Shown one piece after another: positions 26,141-35,919 of a stretch of 64,000 nucleotides of DNA. Source of the DNA: Desulfomicrobium orale DSM 12838 (GTDB lineage: Bacteria; Desulfobacterota; Desulfovibrionia; Desulfovibrionales; Desulfomicrobiaceae). How positions within the stretch are numbered: position 1 is the first letter of the stretch; every line of letters starts with the position of its first letter. Where the stretch lies: positions 1,922,001 to 1,986,000 of the forward strand of contig NZ_CP014230.1 in the NCBI RefSeq assembly GCF_001553625.1, written 5' to 3'. The notes below the pieces were generated by a model that was given only the letters and a program-made list of their open reading frames with translations, was not told where the DNA came from and searched no databases. A program made the position numbers and the translations under genes.

Positions 26141-29100
26141 GTCAGCGTCTGCACGCCGTTTCGGGCTTCGGTCTGGGCCAGCAGGCGGCTGAAATCCTCC
26201 ATCCATGCCTTGCCATGGCGCAGTCCGGCCAGAAATTCCAGAGTGTGCAGCACCTCGCGGCTGGCGTCCATTTCCAGCAGGGACCGGCTCACGCCGATCT
26301 TGCAGGAGGGGCAGCCCACCACGATGGGTGCCTCTGGTGCGTATCCGTCCAGGTCGCGGGTGAGCTGCTCCTTTTTGCGCTGGCGCAGCCGGTTGTAGAT
26401 TTTGGGAGAGGTCATGGCTCCGAGCCCCGATTCGCCGCAGCAGTGGGGCGAGATGGTCACCGTGGACGAGGTCATCCGGCCCAGTTCCCGGGCATAGATA
26501 CCGGCGGCCTTGAGGGGCGGCACGCCGGACCATTCGTGGTGGCAGGCCGCGTGGTAGAGCAGGCGTTCCGGTCCGGCCGGAAAGGAGCCGCCCTGCTGCA
26601 TGATGAACTGCGTCACGTCCAGAAATTCCACCTGCTTGGTTTCCAGGGACTTAAGCTTGTACCCGCGGATGCCTTCCCTGCAGGTGCCGCAGGCCGTGAG
26701 CACGGATTTGATGACAAAGCCCGCATCCTCGGTCTGGCGGATGAGCCGGGTCAGGGCGGTCTGGTTGTTTTCGGCCACGCGTTCGGCCCGGTCCCGGCAT
26801 CCGGAAACCAGCAGCGGGTAGCCGCAGCACAGGTGGTCCGGCGGCAGCACCACGTTCACGCCCGCGTCCAGCAGCAGGCGCACGGCGGCCAGACCGATGG
26901 AACGGTAGAAAAGGCCCGCACCGCAACCGGGAAAATAGATTACGGCCCGTTTGCTCCGGGTGGAGGACAGGGTGAAGATGTTGCCCTTGGTCAGGTGCAG
27001 GGCTTCCTTCAGGTTGGAGAACTGGGTGCTCGGCCCTTTGCCCCGCAGCAGGGGGCTGTCCAGACGCTGCCGCCAGCTCTGGGGCAGCAGGCTCACGGCG
27101 TGATTGCCCACTTCCTGGCCGATGCCCGCGAGCTTGGCCACGCGCGGCAGGGTGGACTGCGGGTCCTGACTCAGCAGATGCAGAATCCGGTTCTTGAGCG
27201 GATGCCCGCCCGCGCCCTTTTCCTCCAGATAGGCCCTGGTGTGCAGGGTCACATCCTGAGTCCGGATCTTGACCGGGCAGATGGCATAGCATTTGCCGCA
27301 GGCCGTACAGTGTTCAAGAATCTTCTGTAGTTCGCGCAGCAGTCCGGAGTCCGGCTCGCCGCGCTGCAGCTGCGAGTAGTAGATGGCCTCCACCAGCGCG
27401 CCCAGAGTGATGTTCTTGTTCCGCGGATGAAAGAGCAGTCCCCGCTGGGGCAGGTACATGGGGCAGACCTGCTTGCATTTGCCGCAGCGGGTGCAGGTCT
27501 GCACGTTCAGCAGCAGGTCGATCAGGTTTTCCTTGCCCGGCAGGGCCGTTTTGTTGATGTCCTTGATCAGGCGGTTGAAGGAGAAGGTGTAGGGCACCAC
27601 CACCAGATCGCGCTGGGTCAGTTTGCCGGGGTTGAAGATGTTGTTGGGATCGATCTTTTTCTTGTAGGCGCGCAGGGCCGCGATTTTTTCCTCGGCCAGA
27701 AAGCCGATCTTGGTGATGCCGATGCCGTGCTCGCCCGAAACCTGGCCCTTGAGTTCCAGAACGCGGGTGAAGATTTTTTCCACGGCCTCCTCGGCCAGGC
27801 TCAGCATGCGCGGGTCGTTGGAGTTGACGGGCAGATTGACGTGGCAGTTGCCGTCTCCGGCGTGCATGTGGTTGGCGATGACGATGCGCGTGTCCTGCAT
27901 GTGCTCGAAAATCCGGGTCAGATCCTCGCTGCGCTTGGGATACTTGGATTTCAGATGCTGGAAGAAAAACGAGGTCTGAAGCTGGAATTCCTGTTCGGGC
28001 AGTTCTTCCTTGGTGGTCTTGCCGGTGATGACGGACGTGGACACATCCATTTCCATGCGTACGAATTCGTCGTCCACGTCGATGCCGGGAAGCTGCTGCA
28101 CCTGTTGCAGGGCCTCGCGGTAGGCGATGGCCAGATAGTACAGGTTCTGTTCTTCCAGAAAGTCCGCGAATTCGGGGATGACTCCCAGCGGAATGACGAT
28201 GTCTTCGTTCAGCTTGAAGCCGCTGGTGCGCTTGGCGATGGCCGAGAGCTGGTGCCGGTCGTGCCAGAAGACCTCGGCTTCGGCCGCGTCGGAGGCCACG
28301 AAGCTGTCCACGTTGTCGTAGGCCGAGCAGATATCCACAATGCGGCAGACGGCGGTGAACAGGGCGTCCTCGTCGGCGGAATCGAGCTGCACGATGAGCA
28401 CCGAGATGGGAATACCGTCGAATTTGTGGGATTTCTTGGAGTATCCGATGGCCTGCACATACTTGATGCCGAATTCCTCCAGGGCCGAGAGCTTGACCAG
28501 ATCGCCCTGGGTGCGGATTTCGTCGCGCAGGACCACGATGTCGCGGATGACGTACATGGCGTTGCGCATGGAATTGCCGAAAAATTCAAGGCACAGGACC
28601 CGGCTGTGGGGCAGGGAAGAGTACACGGTGAAGGTGGCGTCGGCCACGATGCCGTCCACGCCCTCCTTCTGCACGCCGGGCAGGCCGCCCAGAAATTTGT
28701 TGGTCACGTCCTTGCCCAGGCCCGTGCCGCGAATCTCGTTTCCTTTCAGCCGGAGGGTCTCCAGAACGGCTCCGGACTCGTCCAGCACCTCGAACACGGC
28801 CGTTTCGTCCGGCATGATCTTGTGCCGGGGATGATCCACCCGCCGGACCTCGATCAGTTCGCCCGTGGGCAGGACCATGCGGTAGGAAAGCAGGTTGTCC
28901 AGAGTGGTGCCGTACTCGAAGGCGAAGGGGCCGCCCGCGTTTTCAGAGATGTTACCGCCGATGGACGACGCGGCCTTGGAGGCCGGGTCCACGGTGAAGA
29001 GCAATCCCTTGTCCGCCGCGGCCTGGATGGCGGTCAGGGTGATGACTCCGGCCTGCACCGAGATGGTCAGATTTTCCGCGTCGATGTCCGTTATTTCCTT

Positions 29101-29676
29101 CAGACGGCTCAGGCTCAGCACCACCGTGCGCGGCTTGGCCGGCACGGCTCCGCCGGTCAGCCCCGAGCCGCCGCCTCTGGGAACGACGGGAAAGCCCATT
29201 TCGTTGGCCAGGCGGATGATGCCCTGAATCTGCCGGACGTTTTCCGGGAATACCACCAGAGCGGGCAGTTCCATGCGCAGATCCGTGGCGTCGGTGGAGC
29301 ACTCGATCAGGTTGTTGGCCGTGGAAACGATCTGCTCCTTGTCCAGGATGGAACTCAGGCGGGCAATGAGCGCGGCCTTGAATTTTTCGTCGGCCTCGTA
29401 ACTTTGCCAGAAGTGATCCAGGCATCTGGACAGCTCCCGGAAATAGGCCGGAGACAGCGCGCCCCGTTCGGCCTGGAGGCGGGAGCTGACGCTCCTGCGT
29501 ACGGTTTTGGCCGGGATGAAGGGGTTGTAGCGGATGATGAACAGCTCTTCGGCCAGACGCAGGGCCAGCTGCTGCAGGTACTCGGGCCAGGTCTGGAATT
29601 CTTCCAGAGGCAGGCCCAGCACGCGCTTGACCAGACGTTCGGGAGCCAGGGAAATATGTGGTCCTTTATGGGGCAT
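26137..29676 (-). CDS. FAD/iron-sulfur oxidoreductase (GlcD/Dld-type dehydrogenase fused to 2x4Fe-4S and CCG domains)
   Basis: A 1,179-residue cytoplasmic enzyme. Residues about 140-320 form a PCMH FAD-binding domain (PRGGGSGLTGGAVP), followed by the GlcD-type C-terminal domain with HAGDGNCHVN near 610. Ferredoxin-like sites CTRCGKCKQVCP near 724 and CTACGKCYAICP near 787 come next, then two CCG modules with LCCGYPLL near 950 and HCCGESG near 1078. This unites in one chain what GlcD and GlcF do separately: oxidise a 2-hydroxy acid, probably D-lactate or glycolate, and pass electrons to a quinone or heterodisulfide-like acceptor. I recall similar long proteins annotated in Desulfovibrio. The substrate is inferred. 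Confidence 0.87.
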   Translation of the reverse strand: MPHKGPHISLAPERLVKRVLGLPLEEFQTWPEYLQQLALRLAEELFIIRYNPFIPAKTVRRSVSSRLQAERGALSPAYFRELSRCLDHFWQSYEADEKFKAALIARLSSILDKEQIVSTANNLIECSTDATDLRMELPALVVFPENVRQIQGIIRLANEMGFPVVPRGGGSGLTGGAVPAKPRTVVLSLSRLKEITDIDAENLTISVQAGVITLTAIQAAADKGLLFTVDPASKAASSIGGNISENAGGPFAFEYGTTLDNLLSYRMVLPTGELIEVRRVDHPRHKIMPDETAVFEVLDESGAVLETLRLKGNEIRGTGLGKDVTNKFLGGLPGVQKEGVDGIVADATFTVYSSLPHSRVLCLEFFGNSMRNAMYVIRDIVVLRDEIRTQGDLVKLSALEEFGIKYVQAIGYSKKSHKFDGIPISVLIVQLDSADEDALFTAVCRIVDICSAYDNVDSFVASDAAEAEVFWHDRHQLSAIAKRTSGFKLNEDIVIPLGVIPEFADFLEEQNLYYLAIAYREALQQVQQLPGIDVDDEFVRMEMDVSTSVITGKTTKEELPEQEFQLQTSFFFQHLKSKYPKRSEDLTRIFEHMQDTRIVIANHMHAGDGNCHVNLPVNSNDPRMLSLAEEAVEKIFTRVLELKGQVSGEHGIGITKIGFLAEEKIAALRAYKKKIDPNNIFNPGKLTQRDLVVVPYTFSFNRLIKDINKTALPGKENLIDLLLNVQTCTRCGKCKQVCPMYLPQRGLLFHPRNKNITLGALVEAIYYSQLQRGEPDSGLLRELQKILEHCTACGKCYAICPVKIRTQDVTLHTRAYLEEKGAGGHPLKNRILHLLSQDPQSTLPRVAKLAGIGQEVGNHAVSLLPQSWRQRLDSPLLRGKGPSTQFSNLKEALHLTKGNIFTLSSTRSKRAVIYFPGCGAGLFYRSIGLAAVRLLLDAGVNVVLPPDHLCCGYPLLVSGCRDRAERVAENNQTALTRLIRQTEDAGFVIKSVLTACGTCREGIRGYKLKSLETKQVEFLDVTQFIMQQGGSFPAGPERLLYHAACHHEWSGVPPLKAAGIYARELGRMTSSTVTISPHCCGESGLGAMTSPKIYNRLRQRKKEQLTRDLDGYAPEAPIVVGCPSCKIGVSRSLLEMDASREVLHTLEFLAGLRHGKAWMEDFSRLLAQTEARNGVQTLT

Positions 29677-29888
29677 GACAGATACCGGATGAACCGTTTT
29701 TTTCGTGTATTTCCGGGCCGCAATGTCCGGTGTGGACGGGCGGCCGGGGAAAGGTCGTTTTTGGGAGGGATTTTTCTAGACCCAAGCCCGGTACTTGGCA
29801 AGGCGCAAACGGCTAGGCCGCATAGTCTGGCGAAAATGCCGGGAGTTTTTGGGGAAGTGCGCGGCGGATATTTGGAAGAAATACAGTT

Positions 29889-29920
29889 AAAAAAGGCCCG
29901 AATATCTATCCAGGCCTTTT
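29889..29920 (-). terminator. Rho-independent terminator after tRNA-Ala
   Basis: AAAAGGCC and GGCCTTTT pair across a 14-base loop; on the minus strand the stem is followed by a run of T. It lies 9 bases after the tRNA 3' end. The symmetrical sequence could also act on the plus strand. Confidence 0.8.
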
Positions 29921-29928
29921 ATCTTTCT

Positions 29929-30004
<76 letters not shown>

Positions 30005-30071
30005 GGCGTGGGAAGGCTGATAGAGAGTCCGGGGTTTCATGTCAACAGATTTGGCCGGGAAAATGCCCGGA

Positions 30072-30776
30072 TCATGCCGGAGGGGGCGGGCATACGTACC
30101 AGCACCGGCGGCCGCCCCGGACCCGCCCCGCCGGGAGGCTCCTGTCCCCGGAGCGGATGCGGCGGAGAGGTTCGTGTTTATCCGCTCCCAGCACCAGAAA
30201 GAGGACGTTTGCGGCCGCGTCGAGCACGGGCCCGGTCAGGGTCAGCCGGGCGGAAACAGTTGCTCCGGGCGCGGTGGCCGGACTGACGGGCTGGTTGCCG
30301 TCTTGAAGGGAACAGCCGGGAAAAATGGACGCCGTATGCCCGTCCGCACCCATGCCCAGCACCAGCAGGTCGAAAACGGGCGGGCGGCATCCGAAAAATC
30401 CGTCGAGGGTTTCGGTATAGGCTGCGGCCGCAGCGGCCTGCGGCAGTTCTCCGGGCATGCGGTGAATGTTTTCCTCCGGCACGGGAACGCGGTCCAGAAG
30501 ATGCCTTCTGGCCGAACCGAAATTGGAATCCGCATGATCCGGCGGGACCATCCGTTCATCCACGAAAAAGATGTGAGTCCGCGTCCACATCTCCGGCGCG
30601 AAAAGATCGGCATCGGCCAGATGCCGGAAAAAGGGCAGGGGGCCGCGTCCTCCGCTCAGGGCCAGAGTGAAATGCGGATGCTTCTCTAGAACCGCACGGG
30701 CCAGCCGTCCGGCATGGCTGGCGGCCGCCTGGCCGAACTGTTCTTCGTCGGGGAAGAAAAGCCAGGAAGCGCTCAT
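30072..30776 (-). CDS. pgl: 6-phosphogluconolactonase
   Basis: A 234-residue cytoplasmic enzyme that hydrolyses 6-phosphogluconolactone to 6-phosphogluconate. [18 protein letters not shown] and [14 protein letters not shown] are the DevB-type family motifs, the last holding the catalytic histidine. The start ATG at 30776 overlaps the zwf stop as ATGA, so the two steps of the oxidative pentose phosphate path are translationally coupled. No gnd is seen in the window. Confidence 0.92.
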   Translation of the reverse strand: MSASWLFFPDEEQFGQAAASHAGRLARAVLEKHPHFTLALSGGRGPLPFFRHLADADLFAPEMWTRTHIFFVDERMVPPDHADSNFGSARRHLLDRVPVPEENIHRMPGELPQAAAAAAYTETLDGFFGCRPPVFDLLVLGMGADGHTASIFPGCSLQDGNQPVSPATAPGATVSARLTLTGPVLDAAANVLFLVLGADKHEPLRRIRSGDRSLPAGRVRGGRRCWYVCPPPPA

Positions 30777-32233
30777 GGCCGCATCTCCAGCACTCTGGCC
30801 GGGCCGTCGCTTCCGGCGGGGTAGGGATGCAGGGACGGCGATCCTTCCGGGCAGTCGCACACGTTCAGCACAGGTGTCAGGAATTCCCAGCACAGTTCCA
30901 CCGCGTCCTGCCGCCAGAAAAGGGTCTGATCGCCGTTCACGCAGTCCAGCAGGACCTTGGCGTAGTCGTCCACCCGATCCTGCCCGGCGCTGCCGTAGGC
31001 GAATTCCAGATGGCGGGACTCCAGGCAGAGGCTCGGCCCCTGGCTTTTGGTCTGGACTTCCAGCCGGACCACTTCTTCCGGGTGGATGCCCAGCACCAGA
31101 CGGTTGGGCATGACCGGCCCGCTGCCGCGAAACATGGACACGGGCACGTCGCGGAACTGGACCTCGATTTTCGTGTGCTTGGTCCGCAGCCGCTTTCCCG
31201 AACACAGATAGAAGGGCACGCCCTGCCAGCGCCAGTTGTCCAGAAAGATTTTCATCCAGGCGTAGGTGGGCATGAGGGAACCGGCCCGTACGCCGGGTTC
31301 TTCCAGATATCCGGGCACGGGCTGGCCGTCGATCACGCCCGGCCCGTACTGGCCCAGCACCAGACTGTCTTCCAGGGCGTCGGGGTCCAAGGGGCGCAGG
31401 GCCCGGAAAACCTTGGCCCGTTCGTCGCGCACCCGCTCGGCTTCGAACACGGACGGCGGCTCCATGGCGCACAGGGCCAGAAGCATCATCATATGGTTCT
31501 GGAACATGTCCCGCAGCACGCCCGCCTGATCGTAAAATCCGCTGCGGTGGCCGATGCCCAGGGATTCGGCGGCGGTGATGCGGATGTGGTCGATGTAGCG
31601 GCGGTTCCAGACCGGCTCGAACAGGGCGTTGGCAAAGCGCAGCAACAGGATGTTCTGCACGGTTTCCTTGGCCATGTAATGGTCGATGCGGAAAATCCGC
31701 CGCTCTGCGAAAAAGCGGTGCAGAACCCTGTCCAGCTCGCGGGCCGTGGACAGGTCGCGGCCGAAGGGCTTTTCCACGACGATGCGCGCGGAACGTCCGC
31801 CGCTTTCCCGGGCGAGTCCGGCCTCGCCCAGCAGGGTGACCAGCGGAATATAGGCCGCCGGGGGCACGGACAGATAGAACAGGCGGTTTCTGGGGCGGTC
31901 CGCATCCATTTCATCGAGCAGGGCGGCGAGTCTGCCGCCGGATTCGGGGCATTGCGGGTCGATGCGGGCGTAGCTCACGCGGGATACGAGCTCGTCCAAG
32001 GCGGGGGGCTTGAGCGCGCCGGAGAGCTTTTCTCTCACGAGGCGCTGATACTTTTCCGGACTCATGTCCGTGCGGCCCGAGGCCACGATGCGGGAGTCCG
32101 GGCTGAGCAGGCCGCTTTGGAACAGTACAGACAGGGCCGGGTAGATTTTGCGCATGGCCAGATCGCCGGTGCCGCCGAAGATGACCAGATTGACGGGATC
32201 GGCTGTGGGCGTGATGGGACAGGATGGGCTCAT
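30773..32233 (-). CDS. zwf: Glucose-6-phosphate 1-dehydrogenase
   Basis: A 486-residue enzyme oxidising glucose 6-phosphate with NAD(P)+. FGGTGDLAMRKIYPAL is the dinucleotide-binding start, VEKPFGRDL follows, and the active-site motif RIDHYMAKETVQN is near residue 185, with methionine-alanine where RIDHYLGKE is usual. ATG 32233 has AGGAGCG upstream. It leads the zwf-pgl pair; the DMT exporter upstream ends 62 bases away. Confidence 0.93.
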   Translation of the reverse strand: MSPSCPITPTADPVNLVIFGGTGDLAMRKIYPALSVLFQSGLLSPDSRIVASGRTDMSPEKYQRLVREKLSGALKPPALDELVSRVSYARIDPQCPESGGRLAALLDEMDADRPRNRLFYLSVPPAAYIPLVTLLGEAGLARESGGRSARIVVEKPFGRDLSTARELDRVLHRFFAERRIFRIDHYMAKETVQNILLLRFANALFEPVWNRRYIDHIRITAAESLGIGHRSGFYDQAGVLRDMFQNHMMMLLALCAMEPPSVFEAERVRDERAKVFRALRPLDPDALEDSLVLGQYGPGVIDGQPVPGYLEEPGVRAGSLMPTYAWMKIFLDNWRWQGVPFYLCSGKRLRTKHTKIEVQFRDVPVSMFRGSGPVMPNRLVLGIHPEEVVRLEVQTKSQGPSLCLESRHLEFAYGSAGQDRVDDYAKVLLDCVNGDQTLFWRQDAVELCWEFLTPVLNVCDCPEGSPSLHPYPAGSDGPARVLEMRP

Positions 32234-32295
32234 GGACGCTCCTGAGGCTTGCGTTTTGATAGTCCGGCGGCCTTCCGAAGCCGCCGCGATATCCG

Positions 32296-33195
32296 CTACC
32301 AGCCCGGCTGGCGGAAGAAAAGGGCGATGCCCGCTAGGGCGGCGATGGAGCCTGTCAGGCTGCGCCGGGAGATTTTCTGGCCCCCGAGCCGGGCCAGCCC
32401 CAGGGCGAAGAGCGGGCTGACGGAGACAAGCGTCTGGGCGATGGCCGCGCTGGTCAGCTTGAGGGCCGTCTGTTGCAGCCAGATGCCCAGAAATGTGCCC
32501 AGGAACACGGCCACGGCGAAAAGCGCCCAGGTCCCCGCTGCTCCCATGCCGCGCCAGACCTCGCGGCGGAGTATGTCCGGCCGGACCAGGGGCAGAAATA
32601 CCCACAGGGCCAGCGTGGCCGATGCCAGCCGGACCAGGGCGGCCCAGAGGGATGTGATGGGCGTATTGATCATGACCTCCCTGGACATGACCATGCCCGC
32701 AGCCTGGCACAGGGCGGCCAGCGCGGCGAATCCCAGACCGGGCAGATGGATGCGTTCCTTGGGGCGATGTTCCGTCACCACCCACAGAATGCCGCCCATG
32801 GTCAGGAAGACGCCCGTCCAGGCCCAGGGGCCGATGCTTTCATGCAGAAAGAAAAAGGCCAGCAGGCCGGTCAGCGGCGGGGCGATGGATTCCACCAGCA
32901 GGGTCTGGGCCGGGCCGATGCGCCGGATGGAGGCGAAATAGGCGCTGTCGCCGATGCTGATCCCCACCAGACCGCTTCCGGCGAGCCACAGCCAGTGCCG
33001 GGTTTCGAGTTCCGGCGGAGCGTCGCCCAGTATGAGCACGGTCAGGACCAGAAAGCCCACGGCCACGCTGCCCTTGATCAGGTTCAGGAGCATGGCGGGC
33101 ATCCGGCCGCCCGTGCGGGCGTAGATCATGGTGGAAATGGCCCAGATGAAGGCGGCGGTCAGCGCGGCCAGCTCTCCGGCAAAAGAAAGCGTCAC
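32296..33195 (-). CDS. DMT superfamily transporter (two EamA domains)
   Basis: A 299-residue inner-membrane protein with about ten membrane segments in two repeated EamA halves (AALTAAFIWAISTMIYAR at the start; AALCQAAGMVMSREVM at the middle). Such proteins export amino acids, nucleotide sugars or other metabolites. The conserved EamA proline/glycine helices are present, but nothing identifies the substrate. It lies upstream of zwf on the same strand. Confidence 0.85.
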   Translation of the reverse strand: MTLSFAGELAALTAAFIWAISTMIYARTGGRMPAMLLNLIKGSVAVGFLVLTVLILGDAPPELETRHWLWLAGSGLVGISIGDSAYFASIRRIGPAQTLLVESIAPPLTGLLAFFFLHESIGPWAWTGVFLTMGGILWVVTEHRPKERIHLPGLGFAALAALCQAAGMVMSREVMINTPITSLWAALVRLASATLALWVFLPLVRPDILRREVWRGMGAAGTWALFAVAVFLGTFLGIWLQQTALKLTSAAIAQTLVSVSPLFALGLARLGGQKISRRSLTGSIAALAGIALFFRQPGW

Positions 33196-33330
33196 GGGTG
33201 GACCTCGGTGTCGCGGAGGGCGGGACGGCCTGCCCGCGCTGGTGTCAGGAGATGCGTCATGCTGTCAGGGAAAAATGTTTCGGGATGGCGTTTCGTACGG
33301 ACTCTGGCGCTTCCCGTAAAGCTTCGGCGG

Positions 33331-33362
33331 TCTTGCCAGGGGCCGGGCGGAACGGTACCGCC
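33331..33362. repeat. 32-bp repeat, copy 1
   Basis: Matches 33999-34030 at 29 of 32 positions. It contains GGGCGG-aacggta-CCGCCC, able to form a short hairpin. It lies in the 291-base gene-free stretch between the DMT exporter and the first small membrane protein. No T-run follows, so it is not an obvious terminator. Confidence 0.6.
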
Positions 33363-33486
33363 CGATGTGATGCGCCGGGAATATCCGCCGTGCACTGTGG
33401 AGCCAAATGCACGCGGAGCAGCTCAAAAGCATCCAGATTTTTGTTCGTGGTGGAAAATCTGTATCCAATTGTAAAAAGGGGCACCG

Positions 33487-33888
33487 ATGAAGGGCAATCT
33501 GCGTTCGATCCTTTCCAGAAAACTTTCCTGGCTGCTGGCCGCATCTTCCGCAATTATGGGCCTGGGGCTCTGCCTCAACATGTACGAGTCCCGGATCGCG
33601 GTCTGGCCGAACGCGGTCTTCGCGTCACTCTCACTTCTTTGCGCCTATCTTCTGGGCATCGGATGGCGGCCTCTGAAACGGGCGTTGGCCCTTTTTATGG
33701 TGCTAGCGGCGGTCCTTCTGTTTGCCGGGGCGGTCATCGGCATATTGCCGGGCATGGACGCCGGAATCGTGGAGTACCAGCTGGCGGCGGTTTTCCCGGT
33801 GGGGATGTTTCTTCTCGCGGCGGCGTATCTGCTCGACTACAGGAAGAAAGACGGCACGGAAAAGGCGGACGGCGGAGACCACGGCTGA
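33487..33888 (+). CDS. Small four-helix membrane protein, paralogue 1
   Basis: A 133-residue protein with four hydrophobic segments (about 13-31, 40-57, 64-86, 97-115) and a charged C-terminal tail ending KKDGTEKADGGDHG. It is clearly paralogous to the 134-residue protein at 34434-34838: the N-terminus, the LAYLL(G/C)I-W-PLKR segment, the AAYLL(D/N)YR end and the tail align. AAAAAGGGG precedes the ATG. No family is recognised. Confidence 0.8.
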   Translation: MKGNLRSILSRKLSWLLAASSAIMGLGLCLNMYESRIAVWPNAVFASLSLLCAYLLGIGWRPLKRALALFMVLAAVLLFAGAVIGILPGMDAGIVEYQLAAVFPVGMFLLAAAYLLDYRKKDGTEKADGGDHG

Positions 33889-33998
33889 AGTCTGCGCCGG
33901 CGCGGCCGGCGTTTCCTCCTCTGCCTCATTGTCCGGAATACAGGGCACGGCCGGTGGAAATGCTTCGTCATGCCCTCCATAATCCCTCGCTCCGCCAA

Positions 33999-34030
33999 TC
34001 TTGCCAAGGGCCGGGCGGAACGATACTGCC
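33999..34030. repeat. 32-bp repeat, copy 2
   Basis: Second copy of the repeat at 33331-33362, with three changes that weaken the hairpin. It ends 30 bases before the parvulin start codon. Confidence 0.6.
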
Positions 34031-34060
34031 TCCGGAAAAAACGCATCAAGGAGATGAGTC

Positions 34061-34339
34061 ATGCCCAAAGCCAGAGCGCGCCACATTCTGGTGGCCACTG
34101 AAGACGTTTGCCAGAGCCTGAAGGAAAAAATCGAGGGCGGTGCCGATTTCGCCGAACTCGCCAAGGAATACTCCCAGTGCCCGTCGGGCCGCCGCGGCGG
34201 CGATCTGGGCTCTTTCGGTCCCGGCCAGATGGTCCCGGAATTCGACCGTGTGTGCTTCAACGAGGCCGTGGGCGTGGTGCACGGCCCGGTCAAGACGCAG
34301 TTCGGCTACCATCTGGTGGAAGTGACCGAGCGCTCGTAA
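34061..34339 (+). CDS. Parvulin-type peptidyl-prolyl cis-trans isomerase (PpiC-like)
   Basis: A 92-residue single-domain rotamase that would isomerise peptidyl-proline bonds in the cytoplasm, since no signal peptide is present. The N-terminal ARHILV motif, FAELAKEYSQCPSG, GGDLGSFGPGQMVPEF and the C-terminal TQFGYHLVEVTER are classical parvulin features. AAGGAGATGAGTC precedes the ATG. It sits between two paralogous membrane protein genes and is followed by a terminator. Confidence 0.92.
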   Translation: MPKARARHILVATEDVCQSLKEKIEGGADFAELAKEYSQCPSGRRGGDLGSFGPGQMVPEFDRVCFNEAVGVVHGPVKTQFGYHLVEVTERS

Positions 34340-34358
34340 CGCGCCGGATTTCGTCCGC

Positions 34359-34388
34359 AAGCCGAATCCACAGCGGTTCGGCTTTTTT
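34359..34388 (+). terminator. Rho-independent terminator after ppiC
   Basis: AAGCCGAA and TTCGGCTT pair over a 10-base loop, followed by T6. It begins 19 bases after the parvulin stop and ends the transcript before the second membrane protein gene. Confidence 0.88.
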
Positions 34389-34433
34389 GTTGGTGAAGAG
34401 AAGCCCGTACCAGGGTATGAAACGGAAAGACCA

Positions 34434-34838
34434 ATGAAGAAGAATCTGCGCACCCTTCTTTCCACGTTCATCGCCTGGCTGCTGTCCGGCCTGGCGGGGC
34501 TCGTGGGGGTGGTGTTCTGTCTGGGCGTGTTCAATGCCGAACTTGGGAAGGAGATGAGCATGGTCTGCGCGGCCCTTTCTTTTCTCCTCGCATATCTTCT
34601 GTGCATCGAGTGGCTCCCGCTGAAGCGGATGCTGGCGTTTCTGCTGGTGCTGGCAGCATTTCTTCTGCTCGCCTTCACGGCCGAACTGGGGCTGCTTCTG
34701 GAGATGGAGAGCCGGGTCGAGGACTATGGGGTGATGGATATTTTGCTGGCGGAAGCGTCTCTTCTCGTGGCGGCATATCTGCTCAATTACCGGAGAAAAA
34801 ACGAAGCGCCGGAAGGCGAAGACGGGAACAACGGCTGA
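34434..34838 (+). CDS. Small four-helix membrane protein, paralogue 2
   Basis: A 134-residue paralogue of the protein at 33487-33888, with four hydrophobic segments and an acidic tail [17 protein letters not shown] precedes the ATG. The parvulin gene and its terminator lie between the two paralogues, so they are likely on separate transcripts. mtnA follows 43 bases later. Function is unknown. Confidence 0.8.
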   Translation: MKKNLRTLLSTFIAWLLSGLAGLVGVVFCLGVFNAELGKEMSMVCAALSFLLAYLLCIEWLPLKRMLAFLLVLAAFLLLAFTAELGLLLEMESRVEDYGVMDILLAEASLLVAAYLLNYRRKNEAPEGEDGNNG

Positions 34839-34881
34839 AGGCCGTGCCCCGCGCACGGTTTTCCCGCCATACGAGGAAAGC

Positions 34882-35919
34882 ATGGACGGCCATATTCGCT
34901 TTGACACGAAGGATTGCGCGCTGCTCTTGCTGGACCAGCGCAGGCTGCCGCTGGCGGAGGAAACATTCGCCTGCCGCACGGTGGACGATGTGGTTTATGC
35001 CCTGCGGACCATGGTCGTGCGCGGGGCCCCGGCCATCGGCGTAAGCGCCGCCTATGCCTGCCGCATCGCCCTGAAGGAGGCGCTCGCGGCCGGTTCCGAC
35101 TGGGCAGAAGCGCTGCATTCGCTGCTTGACCGTCTGGTCCGGGCCCGTCCCACGGCGGTCAATCTGGCCTGGGCCGTGAACCGGATGCGCGCGGCCTGGA
35201 AACCAGGGTGCGATCCCCGGGACCTGGCGCGGACATGGGAAGCTCTGGCCCTTGAGATTCACGCCGAGGACGTGGCCATGAACCGGGCCATGGGCCGCTT
35301 CGGCGCGGAACTGCTGGACGACGGTGACACGGTCATGACCCACTGCAACGCGGGGGCCCTGGCCACGGGCGGGCACGGCACGGCTTTGGGGGTGATCCGG
35401 AGCGCGGTGGAGGCGGGCAAGAAGATTTCGGTCATCGCCAACGAAACCCGCCCCTTTCTGCAGGGCGCGCGGCTGACGGCCTATGAGCTGCACAGGGACG
35501 GCATTCCCGTGACCGTGGCCTGCGACAACGCCTGTTCCCAGCTCATGAAGACGGGCCGGGTGCAGAAGGTGGTGGTGGGCGCCGACCGCATCGCGGCCAA
35601 CGGCGACACGGCCAACAAGATCGGGACATCCGGCGTGGCCCTGCTGGCCCGGCATTACGGCATTCCGTTCTATGTGGCCGCGCCGGGTTCCACTTTTGAT
35701 CTGTCCATCCCCGACGGCTCGCATATACCCATCGAGGAGCGCACGCCCGAGGAAGTGACCCACGCCGGCGGAACGCGCGTCGTGCCCGAGGGCGTGGCCG
35801 TGGTGAATGAAGCCTTCGACGTGACCGAAAGCGGCCTCATCACCGGCATCGTGACCGAAAAGGGTGTCATCCGCCCGGACCGGGAAAGCATTCTGCGGGC
35901 CATGGGAGGCGCTCCATGA
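34882..35919 (+). CDS. mtnA: S-methyl-5-thioribose-1-phosphate isomerase
   Basis: A 345-residue enzyme of the methionine salvage pathway, converting methylthioribose 1-phosphate to methylthioribulose 1-phosphate. [15 protein letters not shown] is the substrate-binding start; the catalytic cysteine is in [12 protein letters not shown] and the catalytic aspartate in [12 protein letters not shown], followed by NKIGT. GAGGAAAGC precedes the ATG. Its stop overlaps the start of der by four bases. No other salvage gene is seen here. Confidence 0.93.
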   Translation: MDGHIRFDTKDCALLLLDQRRLPLAEETFACRTVDDVVYALRTMVVRGAPAIGVSAAYACRIALKEALAAGSDWAEALHSLLDRLVRARPTAVNLAWAVNRMRAAWKPGCDPRDLARTWEALALEIHAEDVAMNRAMGRFGAELLDDGDTVMTHCNAGALATGGHGTALGVIRSAVEAGKKISVIANETRPFLQGARLTAYELHRDGIPVTVACDNACSQLMKTGRVQKVVVGADRIAANGDTANKIGTSGVALLARHYGIPFYVAAPGSTFDLSIPDGSHIPIEERTPEEVTHAGGTRVVPEGVAVVNEAFDVTESGLITGIVTEKGVIRPDRESILRAMGGAP

